Counted from the stretch's first letter, positions 1 to 8,695 are shown. The stretch: 64,000 nt of DNA from Oscillospiraceae bacterium (GCA_015067145.1 SVNA01000004.1:1-64000), one strand, 5' to 3'. Made by a program: numbers and translations. The notes: a model not told the origin generated them from the letters alone.

Positions 1-593
1 GTACCTGCGTATGTGAGGTTACAGAAGATACCCATAACGTGGAATGGGAGAAGTGGGATGATGATGGAAGCAATAACTTTGGAGATAATGCTCTGGAATT
101 CATCAAAGATTTTCTTAAGACCTTCGGATTTTGTTACAGCGATACCGAGACCGAGAACAAAAGCAAGGATAAGAGCGGACATAACGCCCATGATTGCTGG
201 CATTTCAACTGTGAAGTAGCCTGCAAGTGTTGTGTGTTCTGGGTTGTCGAATACGTTAGCAAGGAGGCCGTCGCCGCCAGCAAGAAGACCTGGGAAGAGG
301 ATTGTTGCTGTGATGAATGCGAGGGAACCTGCACATACTGTGGAAACGTATGCGATACCTGCTGTGGAAGCAAGTGTTTTACCTGCGCCTGTACCAAGGT
401 CAGCGATACCAGGAACGATAAAGCCAACGATGATAAGTGGAATTACGAAGTTAAGGAACTGGCTGAAGATGCCGTTGTATGTAGCAAGAAGTCTAACTGG
501 GATTTCTGTGCCTACATTGCTGGAAAGAGCACCGATTACGATACCGAGTGCGATACCAATAACGAGCTTTGGAAGCAAACCAAGCTTTTTCAT
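1..593 (-). CDS. Dicarboxylate/amino-acid:cation symporter (SDF family), C-terminus cut by window edge
   Basis: Reading the minus strand from an ATG at 593 gives about 197 residues without a stop, beginning MKKLGLLPKLVIGIALG and continuing with hydrophobic segments including NFVIPLIIVGFIVPGIADLG. This matches the N-terminal half of the SDF/DAACS family, which moves dicarboxylates or amino acids with Na+ or H+. An AGAAAGG sequence lies 12 bases upstream of the ATG and a strong promoter lies further upstream. Its neighbour is threonine dehydratase, so a serine/threonine carrier of the SstT type is a reasonable inference. The substrate-binding C-terminal half is outside the window, so the substrate cannot be judged. 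Confidence 0.85.
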   Translation of the reverse strand, partial: MKKLGLLPKLVIGIALGIVIGALSSNVGTEIPVRLLATYNGIFSQFLNFVIPLIIVGFIVPGIADLGTGAGKTLASTAGIAYVSTVCAGSLAFITATILFPGLLAGGDGLLANVFDNPEHTTLAGYFTVEMPAIMGVMSALILAFVLGLGIAVTKSEGLKKIFDEFQSIISKVIASIIIPLLPFHVMGIFCNLTYAG

Positions 594-648
594 GATTTTT
601 CAAACCTTTCTTAAATTTTTCTACTTTAATTTGTTTTATTTATATTAT

Positions 649-670
649 CGGGAGGAGGTTGCTCCTCCCG
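649..670 (-). promoter_or_regulatory. GC-rich hairpin at the 5' end of the symporter mRNA
   Basis: Perfect 9-bp stem CGGGAGGAG / CTCCTCCCG with a 4-base loop. It begins about 10 bases after the start site expected from the promoter at 686-714 and ends 55 bases before the symporter ATG. There is no U-run on either side, so it is probably a 5'-terminal stabilising or regulatory stem rather than a terminator. Confidence 0.6.
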
Positions 671-685
671 AATAACACCTTAAGT

Positions 686-714
686 AAGATACAAGTTTTT
701 TAATAGTTTGTCAA
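686..714 (-). promoter_or_regulatory. SigA-type promoter for the symporter
   Basis: On the minus strand TTGACA (709-714) and TATCTT (686-691) are separated by 17 bases. The rest of 594-818 is AT-rich, with a weak AATCC/GGATT stem and T-run near 785-807 that may end the threonine dehydratase transcript. Confidence 0.7.
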
Positions 715-818
715 GTGTTTTTTAACAAATTATTAATTTTTTTCGATAATAAAGTCAAAAATACTTTATTATTAACATATTAAGCAAAAAATCCGTTATT
801 TTAGGATTAAATTCTTAA

Positions 819-2015
819 TTATTTAACGTGTTTGAAGCCTTTTTCACCAAGAAGTGCGTAAACTTCATCTTTGTGTGCCTGGTCTCTTGTTTCGATTGTA
901 AGACGAACTACACAGCTTGTGATACCAACTTCTGTGTGGCTTCTAACGTGGTTGATTTCAAGGATGTTAGCGCCTGTGCCGGAAACGAGGTCGATGAGTT
1001 TAACAAGGTTACCAGCTTTGTCAGAAACTTCTGTGGAGATTTCTGCCATACGGCCTGTTGCTGTGAGAGCTTTTGTAAAGAGTTTCTGCTGCATGCCGAT
1101 GTCTACGTTACCGCCGGAAACCATACATACGATTTTGTTGAATTTGGAAGCATCAACTTTGCCGCTCATAACAGCAGCTGTTGGCATTGCACCAGCACCT
1201 TCTGCTACAACTTTGCCTTTTTCAGCAAGAGCAAGCATAGCGATAGCGATAGCTTCTTCACTTACTGTAACAACATCATCAAGATATTCTTTACATACTG
1301 CAAATGTTTTGTCGCCAGGTGCTTTAACTGCACAGCCGTCAGCGATTGTGTTAGCTGTTTCTGTTGTGCCGAGAACACCGGAACGGATGGAGTTAACCAT
1401 TGCGGAAGCTTCGTCAGCCTGTACACCGATTACTGTACATTCTGGTTTGAGCTGTTTGATTGCGTAAGCAATACCGGAAGCAATACCGCCGCCGCCGATT
1501 GGGATGATAACACAGTCTGCATCTGGAGCCTGTTCCATGATTTCGATACCGATTGTACCCTGACCAGCCATTACGTATTCATCATTGTATGGATGAGCAA
1601 ATGTATAGCCGAATTCTTTCTGGAGTTCAACTGCTTTTGCTGCTGCATCGTCAAATGCACCCGGTACGAGAACAACTTCTGCACCGTATCCTTTTGTTGC
1701 TTCAACTTTTGCAAGTGGAGCACCTGCAGGCATGCAGATTACGGATTTAACGCCCATGTTTGTTGCGGAGAGAGCAACGCCCTGTGCGTGGTTGCCAGCG
1801 GAAGCTGCGATTACGCCAGCTGCTTTTTCAGCGTCTGTAAGTTTGGAAATTTTGTAAGTTGCGCCTCTGAGTTTGAAGGAACCTGTTTTCTGAAGGTTTT
1901 CGCATTTTACATAAAGATTTTCTGCAATTTTTGGGATGTTGAGAACTGGAGTGTAAACTGCACCGGCAGCTTTAACAACTTCGTGAGCTTCTCTGATCAT
2001 GTCCATACTAATCAT
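819..2015 (-). CDS. ilvA: Threonine ammonia-lyase (threonine dehydratase) with C-terminal ACT domain
   Basis: A 398-residue PLP enzyme that deaminates L-threonine to 2-oxobutanoate and ammonia. The PLP-lysine motif KTGSFKLRGA is near residues 43-52 and the glycine-rich phosphate loop IPIGGGGIASG is in the middle. The last roughly 75 residues (from about 325, GRMAEISTEVSDKAGNL) form a single ACT domain. This is the short (about 400 residue) form found in many Clostridia, not the roughly 510-residue biosynthetic form. GGAGG lies 10 bases before the chosen ATG; an in-frame Met four codons later is an alternative. The adjacent amino-acid symporter suggests a catabolic, energy-yielding role, but no isoleucine genes are nearby to decide. 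Confidence 0.93.
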   Translation of the reverse strand: MISMDMIREAHEVVKAAGAVYTPVLNIPKIAENLYVKCENLQKTGSFKLRGATYKISKLTDAEKAAGVIAASAGNHAQGVALSATNMGVKSVICMPAGAPLAKVEATKGYGAEVVLVPGAFDDAAAKAVELQKEFGYTFAHPYNDEYVMAGQGTIGIEIMEQAPDADCVIIPIGGGGIASGIAYAIKQLKPECTVIGVQADEASAMVNSIRSGVLGTTETANTIADGCAVKAPGDKTFAVCKEYLDDVVTVSEEAIAIAMLALAEKGKVVAEGAGAMPTAAVMSGKVDASKFNKIVCMVSGGNVDIGMQQKLFTKALTATGRMAEISTEVSDKAGNLVKLIDLVSGTGANILEINHVRSHTEVGITSCVVRLTIETRDQAHKDEVYALLGEKGFKHVK

Positions 2016-2112
2016 GATAGTAATACCTCCGTAAAAAATAATATTTTAATTTTATTCCCAGTGTGTCCGCCGCAGAAGAACATTTGTGTCGCCAAAAAAG
2101 TCATTGATAAAT

Positions 2113-2141
2113 TTTATATCCATCTGTAACATTTTTGTCAA
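2113..2141 (-). promoter_or_regulatory. SigA-type promoter for ilvA
   Basis: Minus-strand TTGACA (2136-2141), 17-base spacer, TATAAA (2113-2118); predicted leader about 90 bases. A second candidate lies upstream: TTGCAA (2248-2253), 16 bases, TATAAT (2226-2231). Between 2254 and 2499 I see nothing else convincing. Confidence 0.7.
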
Positions 2142-2499
2142 CATTGTCCACCAGCAGAACACAACTGTGTTTCACTGTGTACATTTTGTAATAATTTTAT
2201 GAACAAATTATTGCCAACAACTAAAATTATAGCATAAAATACAGCTTTTGCAACCTTATTTTTTGTTTTTTGTGAAAAGAGGCAAGTATTTTTTGTTACT
2301 ATTAGTCATTTTGCGGTATAGAAAAAAGTTATTGATTTACTGTTTAAAATCCCTGCAAAACTATTTTACAGGAGTTATTTATAAATTAAATTTATATTGA
2401 ATTCTATACATCCATCCGTTTAATCGTAAACTTACACAAACATAAGCGGCTATTTTCTACATTTTGCCCAATTCACATTTTGAACTGCTGTTTTTTCAA

Positions 2500-2547
2500 A
2501 AATAAAAACAGATTACAGCCGTCTGATTGCAAAGCAGCTGTAATCTG
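2500..2547 (-). terminator. Rho-independent terminator after trpS
   Basis: An 11-bp stem CAGATTACAGC / GCTGTAATCTG (2509-2519 with 2537-2547) is followed on the minus strand by TTTTTATTTTT. It lies about 50 bases past the trpS stop. Confidence 0.85.
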
Positions 2548-2599
2548 CATTTTGTTGTATCTATACAGCACACATTTTATAAAAAAATGCCGCCTTTTG

Positions 2600-3601
2600 C
2601 TAAAACTGTGCAAAGCCAACCTTGCGGTAAACCTTGCTGAGCAGTTTGTTTGCCTGATATCTTGCTTTTTCGGCACCGTCTTTGAGAACGCCTTCAAGAT
2701 ATGGCTTGTCAGCAAGGATGCGGTTGTACTCATCCTGAACAGGTCTGAGGGTGTCGATTACACTTTCGGCAACTGCTGTTTTGAATGTGCCGTAGCCCTG
2801 ACCGTCAAATTCCTTTTCAATCTCCTCAAAGCCCTTGCCTGTCATTACAGAGTAAATGCCCATAAGATTGGAGATGCCCGGTTTGTTTTCCACATCGTAT
2901 CTCACAACGCCGTCACTGTCGGTAACTGCGGATTTGAATTTCTTCATAATCACATCGGCTGAGTCTGTCATAAGCACAAAGCTTTTTTCGTTTGCGTCGG
3001 ATTTGGACATCTTCTTGGTTGGCTCCTGCAGGCTCATAACCCTTGCTCCCACCTTCGGAATCATAGGCTGAGGCAGAACAAATGTCTCGCTGTATGCACC
3101 GTTGAAACGCTGGGCAATATCTCGTGCCAGCTCAACGTGCTGCTTCTGGTCGCCGCCTACCGGCACATAGTGTGCATTGTAGAGCATAATATCCGCCGCC
3201 ATAAGCACAGGGTATGTGAAAAGACCTGTGTTGATGTTGTCTGCGTGTTTGGAGCTTTTGTCCTTGAACTGTGTCATACGGCCAAGTTCGCCATACTGTG
3301 CATTACAGCTGAGCACCCACGCCAGCTGGGAATGCTGAGGCACATGGCTCTGGATAAACACAAGGGATTTCTGTGGGTCGATGCCTGAAGCAAGAAGCAT
3401 AGCTGCTGCTTCGTAACTGCGTTTACGCAGCTCGGCGGGCACCTGACGGATTGTGAGTGCGTGCTGGTCAACCACGCAGTAGATGCAGTCGTATTCGTCC
3501 TGCAAAAGAGGCCAGTTACGCACAGCACCTATATAGTTGCCAAGTGTAAAGGCACCTGTTGGCTGAATGCCGCTGAACACGCGTTTTTTTGGTGCGTCCA
3601 T
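2600..3601 (-). CDS. trpS: Tryptophanyl-tRNA synthetase
   Basis: Charges tRNA-Trp with tryptophan. A 333-residue class I synthetase of the usual bacterial length. The HIGH-type signature appears as TLGNYIG at residues 19-25 and the KMSKS loop at 197-201; GIQPTG near the N-terminus is also typical of TrpRS. GGGAGG precedes the ATG. It follows the aminotransferase gene by 50 bases on the same strand, which leaves no room for a T-box leader, so it is probably transcribed with the aminotransferase and ended by the terminator at 2500-2547. Confidence 0.96.
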   Translation of the reverse strand: MDAPKKRVFSGIQPTGAFTLGNYIGAVRNWPLLQDEYDCIYCVVDQHALTIRQVPAELRKRSYEAAAMLLASGIDPQKSLVFIQSHVPQHSQLAWVLSCNAQYGELGRMTQFKDKSSKHADNINTGLFTYPVLMAADIMLYNAHYVPVGGDQKQHVELARDIAQRFNGAYSETFVLPQPMIPKVGARVMSLQEPTKKMSKSDANEKSFVLMTDSADVIMKKFKSAVTDSDGVVRYDVENKPGISNLMGIYSVMTGKGFEEIEKEFDGQGYGTFKTAVAESVIDTLRPVQDEYNRILADKPYLEGVLKDGAEKARYQANKLLSKVYRKVGFAQF

Positions 3602-3653
3602 AATTTTTTCCTCCCTGATATCAATGTATTAATAATAAAATATACTTTTAAAT

Positions 3654-4823
3654 TTATTTTTTGAGTTCCTCCATAAACTCTTCCATGCGGCGGAGTGCCT
3701 GCTGGATATGGTCGATGGAGTAGGAATAGCTTATACGCACAAAGCCCTCCCCTGCATCGCCGAAGGCAGTGCCCGGAACAACCACAACACGCTTTTCGTA
3801 CATAAGTCTTTCGCAGAACTCTTCGCTGGAAAGGCCGCTGCCGCGAATATCTGCAAAAACGTAGAATGTGCCGTCGGCATCATAGCTTGGCATGCCGATG
3901 CGTCGCAGCTCGCTGGTGAGAAACTTGCGTCGCAGGTCATACTGTGTACGCATCTCCTCCACCGCTTCATCACACTGGGACAGTGCCACGATGGCGGCGT
4001 ACTGACTGGTGGTAGGAGCGGACATAATGCCGTACTGATGGATTTTGAGCATCTGTGCAAGAATTGGTTTTGGTGCACAGGCATAACCCAGACGCCAGCC
4101 TGTCATAGCATGGGCCTTTGAAAAACCGTTGATAAGAATTGTACGTTCCTTCATCCCCTCAAGAGATGCGATACTTACATGTCTTTCGTTGCCGTAGGTG
4201 AGCTCGGCATATATTTCGTCAGACATAACAAGGATATCTGTGCTGCGGAGAACTGCGGCAATCTCCTCCAGATGCTCTTTTCTCATAACCGCACCTGTAG
4301 GGTTGGACGGATATGGCAGCACCAGCATCTTTGTTTTTGGAGTAATGGCAGCTTTAAGTTCTTCTGCTGTGATTCGGAAGGAATTTTCTGCCCTTGTGTT
4401 GATTGGCACAACGGTTGCACCTGCAAGGTGTGCCATAGGACCGTAGCTTACATAGCTTGGATAGGGTATAATAACCTCATCTCCCGGGCAGAGGACCGCA
4501 CGCATGCAGGCATCAATGCCCTCGGAACCTCCAACCGTCACCATAACCTCATCCATCTCATATTTCAGGTCAAAACGGCGGTCAAGGTATCTGCAGATTT
4601 CCTGACGCAGCTGGATAAGACCGCTGTTGGAGGTGTAAAAGGTTCTGCCTTTTTCAAGGCTGGTTATACCTGCCTCGCGGATAGCCCATGGGGTTTTGAA
4701 GTCAGGCTCGCCAACGCCCAGCACAATACAGTCTTTCATTGTGCTTGCAAGGTCAAAAAAACGGCGTATGCCCGATGGTTTCTCCGCTACGATTACAGGA
4801 TTTAAAAGCTTATCGTAGTTCAT
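3654..4823 (-). CDS. Class I/II pyridoxal-phosphate aminotransferase (aspartate/aromatic type)
   Basis: A 389-residue fold-type I aminotransferase. Visible motifs are YPSNPTG (substrate arm), SDEIYAELTYG (Asp and Tyr contacting PLP), NGFSKAHAMTGWRLGY (Schiff-base Lys inside SKAHAMTGWR), and a C-terminal FVRISYS carrying the carboxylate-binding Arg. It resembles the PatA/AspC-like enzymes that often sit beside Lrp/AsnC regulators in Clostridia. Its ATG overlaps the regulator's stop codon by one base (TAATG), indicating translational coupling. The amino donor cannot be read from sequence; proximity to trpS and tnaA makes aromatic amino acids possible but is weak evidence. Confidence 0.9.
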   Translation of the reverse strand: MNYDKLLNPVIVAEKPSGIRRFFDLASTMKDCIVLGVGEPDFKTPWAIREAGITSLEKGRTFYTSNSGLIQLRQEICRYLDRRFDLKYEMDEVMVTVGGSEGIDACMRAVLCPGDEVIIPYPSYVSYGPMAHLAGATVVPINTRAENSFRITAEELKAAITPKTKMLVLPYPSNPTGAVMRKEHLEEIAAVLRSTDILVMSDEIYAELTYGNERHVSIASLEGMKERTILINGFSKAHAMTGWRLGYACAPKPILAQMLKIHQYGIMSAPTTSQYAAIVALSQCDEAVEEMRTQYDLRRKFLTSELRRIGMPSYDADGTFYVFADIRGSGLSSEEFCERLMYEKRVVVVPGTAFGDAGEGFVRISYSYSIDHIQQALRRMEEFMEELKK

Positions 4824-5302
4824 TATAAGAAATTGAGACCCCTTTCGTCACTGTCCTCTTCGATAAAAGGAACACCGCTTACTTTATACGGACGCAACAC
4901 AAAGTTTGTTTTTGTGCCGTTTACGTCATCAAGCGGAGAGAGCCTTTTTGCAACAAGCATTGCAATTTCCTGAAAAGATTTTGCTCTGATTTCCACCAAA
5001 AGGTCATAGCCGCCGCTGATAAGGGTTACAGCTTCAACCTCCGGCATGGATGCAACAGTCTGTGCAATCTCCTCAAAACCTCTGCCTTTTTTAGGGGAAA
5101 CACGCAGTTCGATAAGTGCCTTGACGTGATTTGTACTAACCTTGTCCCAGTCGATAAGGGTGCGGTAGCCTTTGATGATGCCGTCACGTTTGCACTGCTC
5201 GATTATATCTACAACCTCCTGCTCGGTTCTGTCCACCATGGCAGCAATCTGGCCTGGTGTGAGCATAGGCTGTGTTTCGATTATTTTAAGTATCTTTTCC
5301 AT
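4823..5302 (-). CDS. Lrp/AsnC family transcriptional regulator
   Basis: A 159-residue feast/famine regulator. The N-terminal helix-turn-helix (MLTPGQIAAMVDRTEQEVV, about residues 13-31) is followed by the linker strand GIIKGYRTLIDW and a C-terminal RAM ligand domain with the typical SGGYDLLVEI turn (about residues 97-106). It is the first gene of the unit that continues into the aminotransferase with a one-base overlap, so the likely role is amino-acid-responsive control of its own operon. The ligand is unknown. Confidence 0.92.
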   Translation of the reverse strand: MEKILKIIETQPMLTPGQIAAMVDRTEQEVVDIIEQCKRDGIIKGYRTLIDWDKVSTNHVKALIELRVSPKKGRGFEEIAQTVASMPEVEAVTLISGGYDLLVEIRAKSFQEIAMLVAKRLSPLDDVNGTKTNFVLRPYKVSGVPFIEEDSDERGLNFL

Positions 5303-5363
5303 AAATGTTCACCCTTTATATATAAAATGAATTATGTATGCCCCAGATAAAATATAATAAGTT

Positions 5364-5392
5364 ATTTTATCATTTATACTGTCTTTTTACAA
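5364..5392 (-). promoter_or_regulatory. Probable promoter of the AsnC-aminotransferase-trpS unit
   Basis: Minus-strand TTGTAA (5387-5392), 17-base spacer, TAAAAT (5364-5369), about 60 bases before the AsnC start. Confidence 0.5.
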
Positions 5393-5483
5393 TACAGTAT
5401 TTATTACATTTTGGTAATTGCATTATATCCTCTGATTTTGATATACTTGTTATATATGTAATTAATATTATATGGAGCCTGTT

Positions 5484-7175
5484 ATGAAAATTTATTTTGC
5501 AAAATTCACATCCGCACCGATGAATATAACCGCCAACTTTGAAAAAGCCATGGACGCCCTTGACCGCTGCATAGCCACAGGCTGCGATGCAATCATTTAT
5601 CCTGCAGGCTGTCTGCTGGGAGCACCGTTGGGTGTACTGAAACAGGCGGACTGGATGAAATGTGCGTATAACAAAAAAATTGACGAAATCTGCAAAAAGG
5701 CTGCCGCACACGGTATTGCTGTTGTTGCAGATAAAATCCATCAGAATGGTGAAAACTGTATCCCTGAAATCAGAAGCAGCCTTTGCGAAAATTCTGATGC
5801 TATGGAACTGAACGGCCTTAAAACACGTATTGTAAAAAACAGCCGAGATTTGTTCCTCAATGTCAACTCTGTCTGCAGCGGCATCGATGTTGTGTTTATC
5901 AACTGGATGGAAAAAGGTGTGGCAGGCCAGAAATATCTGTGGACAGAAACTCTCAATGCTATAAGTGCAAAATACGGCACAGTCTTTGTTCTGAACACTG
6001 CGGGTAGCGGATATACAACACATCCCGATTTCTATATGCCGATTGTCGGTATGATAAAAGAGGGCGAAACAAAGATTTATTATGGCAGCGGCCACGCTGA
6101 ATACTGCCCTGAATATATAGAAATTGAAAAACCCGTGCTGAAAGATATCCCTGCCGATGATACCGATTACTTCAGCATGGCATCCTTCCCTGTATGCTAC
6201 AGTCAGAACCCGCTTATTCCTTCCAACGTACCTGAAAAGTTCTACTGCCTTGACCTGTTTGATATGCAGTGCGAAAGCCTTGCAAACCGGCTGAGAAATA
6301 TAAACTGCAAAGACATTGTGCTAAACCTCAGCGGCGGTCTGGACAGCACAATGGCACTGCTGGTGTGTATAAAAACCTTCAATATGCTTGGTCTTGACAA
6401 AAAAGGTATGCATATCCTGACCCAGCCGGGCTTTGGCACAAGCGGCACAACAAAAGGACTTGCCCACGAACTGTGCGAAAATCTTGGCCTTAAACTTAAA
6501 ACGGTTGATATTACCGACACCTGCCGTGCCGCACTTTTAAGCATCGGACACGACGGTGTTACACCTGACGTAACTTTGGAAAATGTACAGGCAAGAACCA
6601 GAACAATGAACGCACTGAATATGGCAAATCACCTTGGTGCAATTATGGTTGGCACCGGTGACCTGAGCGAAGTTGCTCTGGGCTTTTCCACCTTTGGCGG
6701 TGACCAGCTGGCAAGCTACAATGTGAACTGCTGTGTTTCCAAAACAGTTATGCGGACAATGCTGCCATATATTACCGAAATGGAAATCTTTGACTGTGTA
6801 CGGGAAACAGTGGACAAGGTGCTGAATATTCCTGTAAGTCCTGAGCTTGTACCTCACGGCGGCGAAATTCTGCAGAAAACCGAAGATATTCTTGCACCGT
6901 ACAAGCTGATAGATTTTTATATCTACTGTACCGTTGTAACAAAAATATCCCCTGCGGAGATTGTGGACAAAGCTTATGATGTGTTCGGGGGTGAATTTAC
7001 AAAGGAATATATCACCGAAAAGCTGAAGATGTTCTACCGCAAATTTGCGGTGGGTCAGTTTAAACGCAGCTGCAGCCCTGAATGTGCAGACCTTACCCAC
7101 ACAAGCCTTGTAAGCGAAAACACCTCCTTTGCAAGTGACGGCAGTACAGAAATATTTTTACAGAACCTGTCATAA
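5484..7175 (+). CDS. nadE: NAD(+) synthetase with degenerate N-terminal nitrilase-like domain
   Basis: Amidates deamido-NAD using ATP. The synthetase domain carries the PP-loop SGGLDST at about residues 283-289, then GTGDLSEVALGFSTFGGD (deamido-NAD binding) and VSPELVPH. The first 270 residues align in outline with the glutaminase (nitrilase) domain of glutamine-dependent NadE, but the usual catalytic Glu region reads IIYPAGCLLG (Ala at the Glu position) and no CEDLW-like nucleophile motif is present. It may therefore use free ammonia. Start choice: ATG 5484 has TGGAG six bases upstream; an ATG at 5472 overlaps that ribosome site and is less likely. At about 563 residues it is shorter than most two-domain NadE proteins. 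Confidence 0.88.
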   Translation: MKIYFAKFTSAPMNITANFEKAMDALDRCIATGCDAIIYPAGCLLGAPLGVLKQADWMKCAYNKKIDEICKKAAAHGIAVVADKIHQNGENCIPEIRSSLCENSDAMELNGLKTRIVKNSRDLFLNVNSVCSGIDVVFINWMEKGVAGQKYLWTETLNAISAKYGTVFVLNTAGSGYTTHPDFYMPIVGMIKEGETKIYYGSGHAEYCPEYIEIEKPVLKDIPADDTDYFSMASFPVCYSQNPLIPSNVPEKFYCLDLFDMQCESLANRLRNINCKDIVLNLSGGLDSTMALLVCIKTFNMLGLDKKGMHILTQPGFGTSGTTKGLAHELCENLGLKLKTVDITDTCRAALLSIGHDGVTPDVTLENVQARTRTMNALNMANHLGAIMVGTGDLSEVALGFSTFGGDQLASYNVNCCVSKTVMRTMLPYITEMEIFDCVRETVDKVLNIPVSPELVPHGGEILQKTEDILAPYKLIDFYIYCTVVTKISPAEIVDKAYDVFGGEFTKEYITEKLKMFYRKFAVGQFKRSCSPECADLTHTSLVSENTSFASDGSTEIFLQNLS

Positions 7176-7232
7176 TTTGTAATTTTTTGACATAAAATTA
7201 CAAACAGTATATAAATTAGTATAATAAACAAG

Positions 7233-7270
7233 CCCCGTATAAACCAAAAATGTTTATTCGGGGTTTTATT
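7233..7270 (+). terminator. Terminator after nadE
   Basis: Stem CCCCGTATAAAC (7233-7244) with GTTTATTCGGGG (7252-7263), one mismatch, then TTTTATT. An additional AT-only 11-bp inverted repeat (7176-7186 with 7194-7204) sits immediately after the stop codon. Confidence 0.8.
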
Positions 7271-7358
7271 GTGCATAATATCTGCAAAACGACCAGAAAG
7301 GTGTACTGCTGAACTTTACAGCAAAGGTTGCACCTGCTGTTATGAAAGGATTGATTTT

Positions 7359-7562
7359 GTGAATATGCTTTATAAAATATGTATTGCCCTGCTGATTGTG
7401 GGTGGGCTCAACTGGGGGCTTGTAGGTGTTCTGAACTTTGACCTTGTAGCCTTTATCTTTGGCAGCGGCAGTCTGCTTTCCCGGATTGTGTACACAATTA
7501 TCGGCGTTGCGGCAATATGCAGCATCCCTGCACTGTTCAGCAGCACAGGCGAAGATATGTAA
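7359..7562 (+). CDS. DUF378 small membrane protein
   Basis: A 67-residue protein, NMLYKICIALLIVGGLNWG onwards, with two hydrophobic segments. GGLNWGLVG and the later IVYTIIGVAAI are characteristic of DUF378. The start is the GTG at 7359 with AAAGGA eight bases upstream; ATG at 7365 is the alternative. The reading frame stays open to 7269, but that stretch overlaps the nadE terminator and is unlikely to be coding. No function is established for the family. Confidence 0.85.
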   Translation: MNMLYKICIALLIVGGLNWGLVGVLNFDLVAFIFGSGSLLSRIVYTIIGVAAICSIPALFSSTGEDM

Positions 7563-7606
7563 AAAACAAAAGGCCGGACGGGGGGCTTGCTCCCTGACCG
7601 GTCTTG
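7563..7606 (-). terminator. Terminator after the acyltransferase gene
   Basis: An imperfect GC-rich hairpin (CCGG/CCGG outer pairs at about 7574-7577 and 7598-7601, GGGGGG/CTCCCT inside) is followed on the minus strand by CCTTTTGTTTTTT. It may also slow transcription coming from the DUF378 gene. Confidence 0.65.
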
Positions 7607-7619
7607 TTCTTTGCATATA

Positions 7620-8645
7620 TTATTTTTTTGCCCCGTTTTTGCCGAACAGCAGCGGACAGAAACGGTTTATCACCATTATGATTACATATCCTGCTGCCAT
7701 CGCTATAAAATTGAATACAACAACCTTAAGCGGTGTGTCGGGAATAAAGCCTATGCCTGTAACTGCCATGGCTGTGTTTACAACAGCACGGTTGATATTT
7801 TCAAGGCAGCAGAAGCCAAGGGTGTTCTGCCCGATCTTCACAAGCGGCACACACCATGCAAGAAGCACAGATATAATCACCACAAAGCTTATAATCATAA
7901 CAGTGTTGATAAACAGAGAGGAATAGAAAAGAAAATCATTCTCGAAATAGATTATATATTCTTTTTTGTAAAGGATATATATAAGCACTGCCGCAACAAC
8001 GGTATATACAATTATTGCCGACTTCACTTTAATATTCTGCTCTCTGAACTTTTCTATACTGAGATCCTTTGCAAACGGATAAATCATGCTGCCTGCTGCA
8101 AAATATACAAGAAATCTTATCGCCTGATTTGCCGTAAATGGCAGTATTGGCTCCTGCATAAAAACCTTTGCATAAGCACTGGCCGCAAAACACAGCAAAA
8201 ACAGAATTTTTTTGTTTTTTATTGCCATTGTCAGCAATTTATACAGTGTGCTGACAAGAAACAGACATGGCAGAAACCACATAGCCGCCACCAGCATATA
8301 GTTGCGGCGGGCGAGAATTATATTTATCACTATCTCTTTGAAAACCTCCGGCGGAAGACCGCGGTTAAACAGATAGTGAAACACAATGTTAATCACCGAA
8401 AATACGGCATAAGGCAGCATAAGTGCCTTTGCCTGACGTTTTATATATTCCTTTAAGCTGTATTTTTCACAGTTGGCAAACATACCGCTCAAAAAGAAGA
8501 AAAGCTGTACACAGAACATTAACCCCAGTGCTGCAATTCTGCCCGCCGCCCTGCGGTCATAGTGGATTATCAGAACAAAAATAATGGCAATGGCTTTTGC
8601 CACATCCACCCACGCTATTCGTTTTTTGTTCTGAATATTACCCAT
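7620..8645 (-). CDS. Acyltransferase 3 family membrane protein (OafA/YrhL type)
   Basis: A 341-residue integral membrane protein with about ten hydrophobic segments. The N-terminus KRIAWVDVAKAIAIIFVLIIHYDR carries the family's conserved Asp and His, and FFLSGMF follows about 30 residues later. Family members transfer acyl (often acetyl or succinyl) groups to extracytoplasmic polysaccharides or lipids. CGGAG lies seven bases before the ATG. It follows thiT on the same strand after 129 bases, with a strong hairpin between. The substrate cannot be predicted. Confidence 0.87.
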   Translation of the reverse strand: MGNIQNKKRIAWVDVAKAIAIIFVLIIHYDRRAAGRIAALGLMFCVQLFFFLSGMFANCEKYSLKEYIKRQAKALMLPYAVFSVINIVFHYLFNRGLPPEVFKEIVINIILARRNYMLVAAMWFLPCLFLVSTLYKLLTMAIKNKKILFLLCFAASAYAKVFMQEPILPFTANQAIRFLVYFAAGSMIYPFAKDLSIEKFREQNIKVKSAIIVYTVVAAVLIYILYKKEYIIYFENDFLFYSSLFINTVMIISFVVIISVLLAWCVPLVKIGQNTLGFCCLENINRAVVNTAMAVTGIGFIPDTPLKVVVFNFIAMAAGYVIIMVINRFCPLLFGKNGAKK

Positions 8646-8658
8646 ATAATCTCCGAAG

Positions 8659-8695
8659 AAAGTCCACAGGCCGACAACCTGTGGACTTTGTTTTT
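8659..8695 (+). terminator. Plus-oriented terminator-like hairpin between two minus-strand genes
   Basis: Perfect 12-bp stem AAAGTCCACAGG / CCTGTGGACTTT (8659-8670 with 8678-8689) followed on the plus strand by GTTTTTG. Both flanking genes run on the minus strand, where the hairpin is preceded by A residues and followed directly by the acyltransferase ribosome site. It could stop antisense transcription, or act as a processing stem between thiT and the acyltransferase. Confidence 0.6.

Noticed and set aside
828-2129. Long plus-strand frame of over 400 codons opposite ilvA
   Set aside because: Its translation is Cys/Phe/His-rich with no recognisable fold, and it mirrors the biased codons of the real enzyme on the other strand.
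3602-3653. T-box leader upstream of trpS
   Set aside because: Only about 50 bases separate trpS from the preceding gene; no T-box sequence.
7269-7358. Upstream extension of the DUF378 reading frame
   Set aside because: Overlaps the nadE terminator and has no ribosome site; GTG 7359 has a good one.
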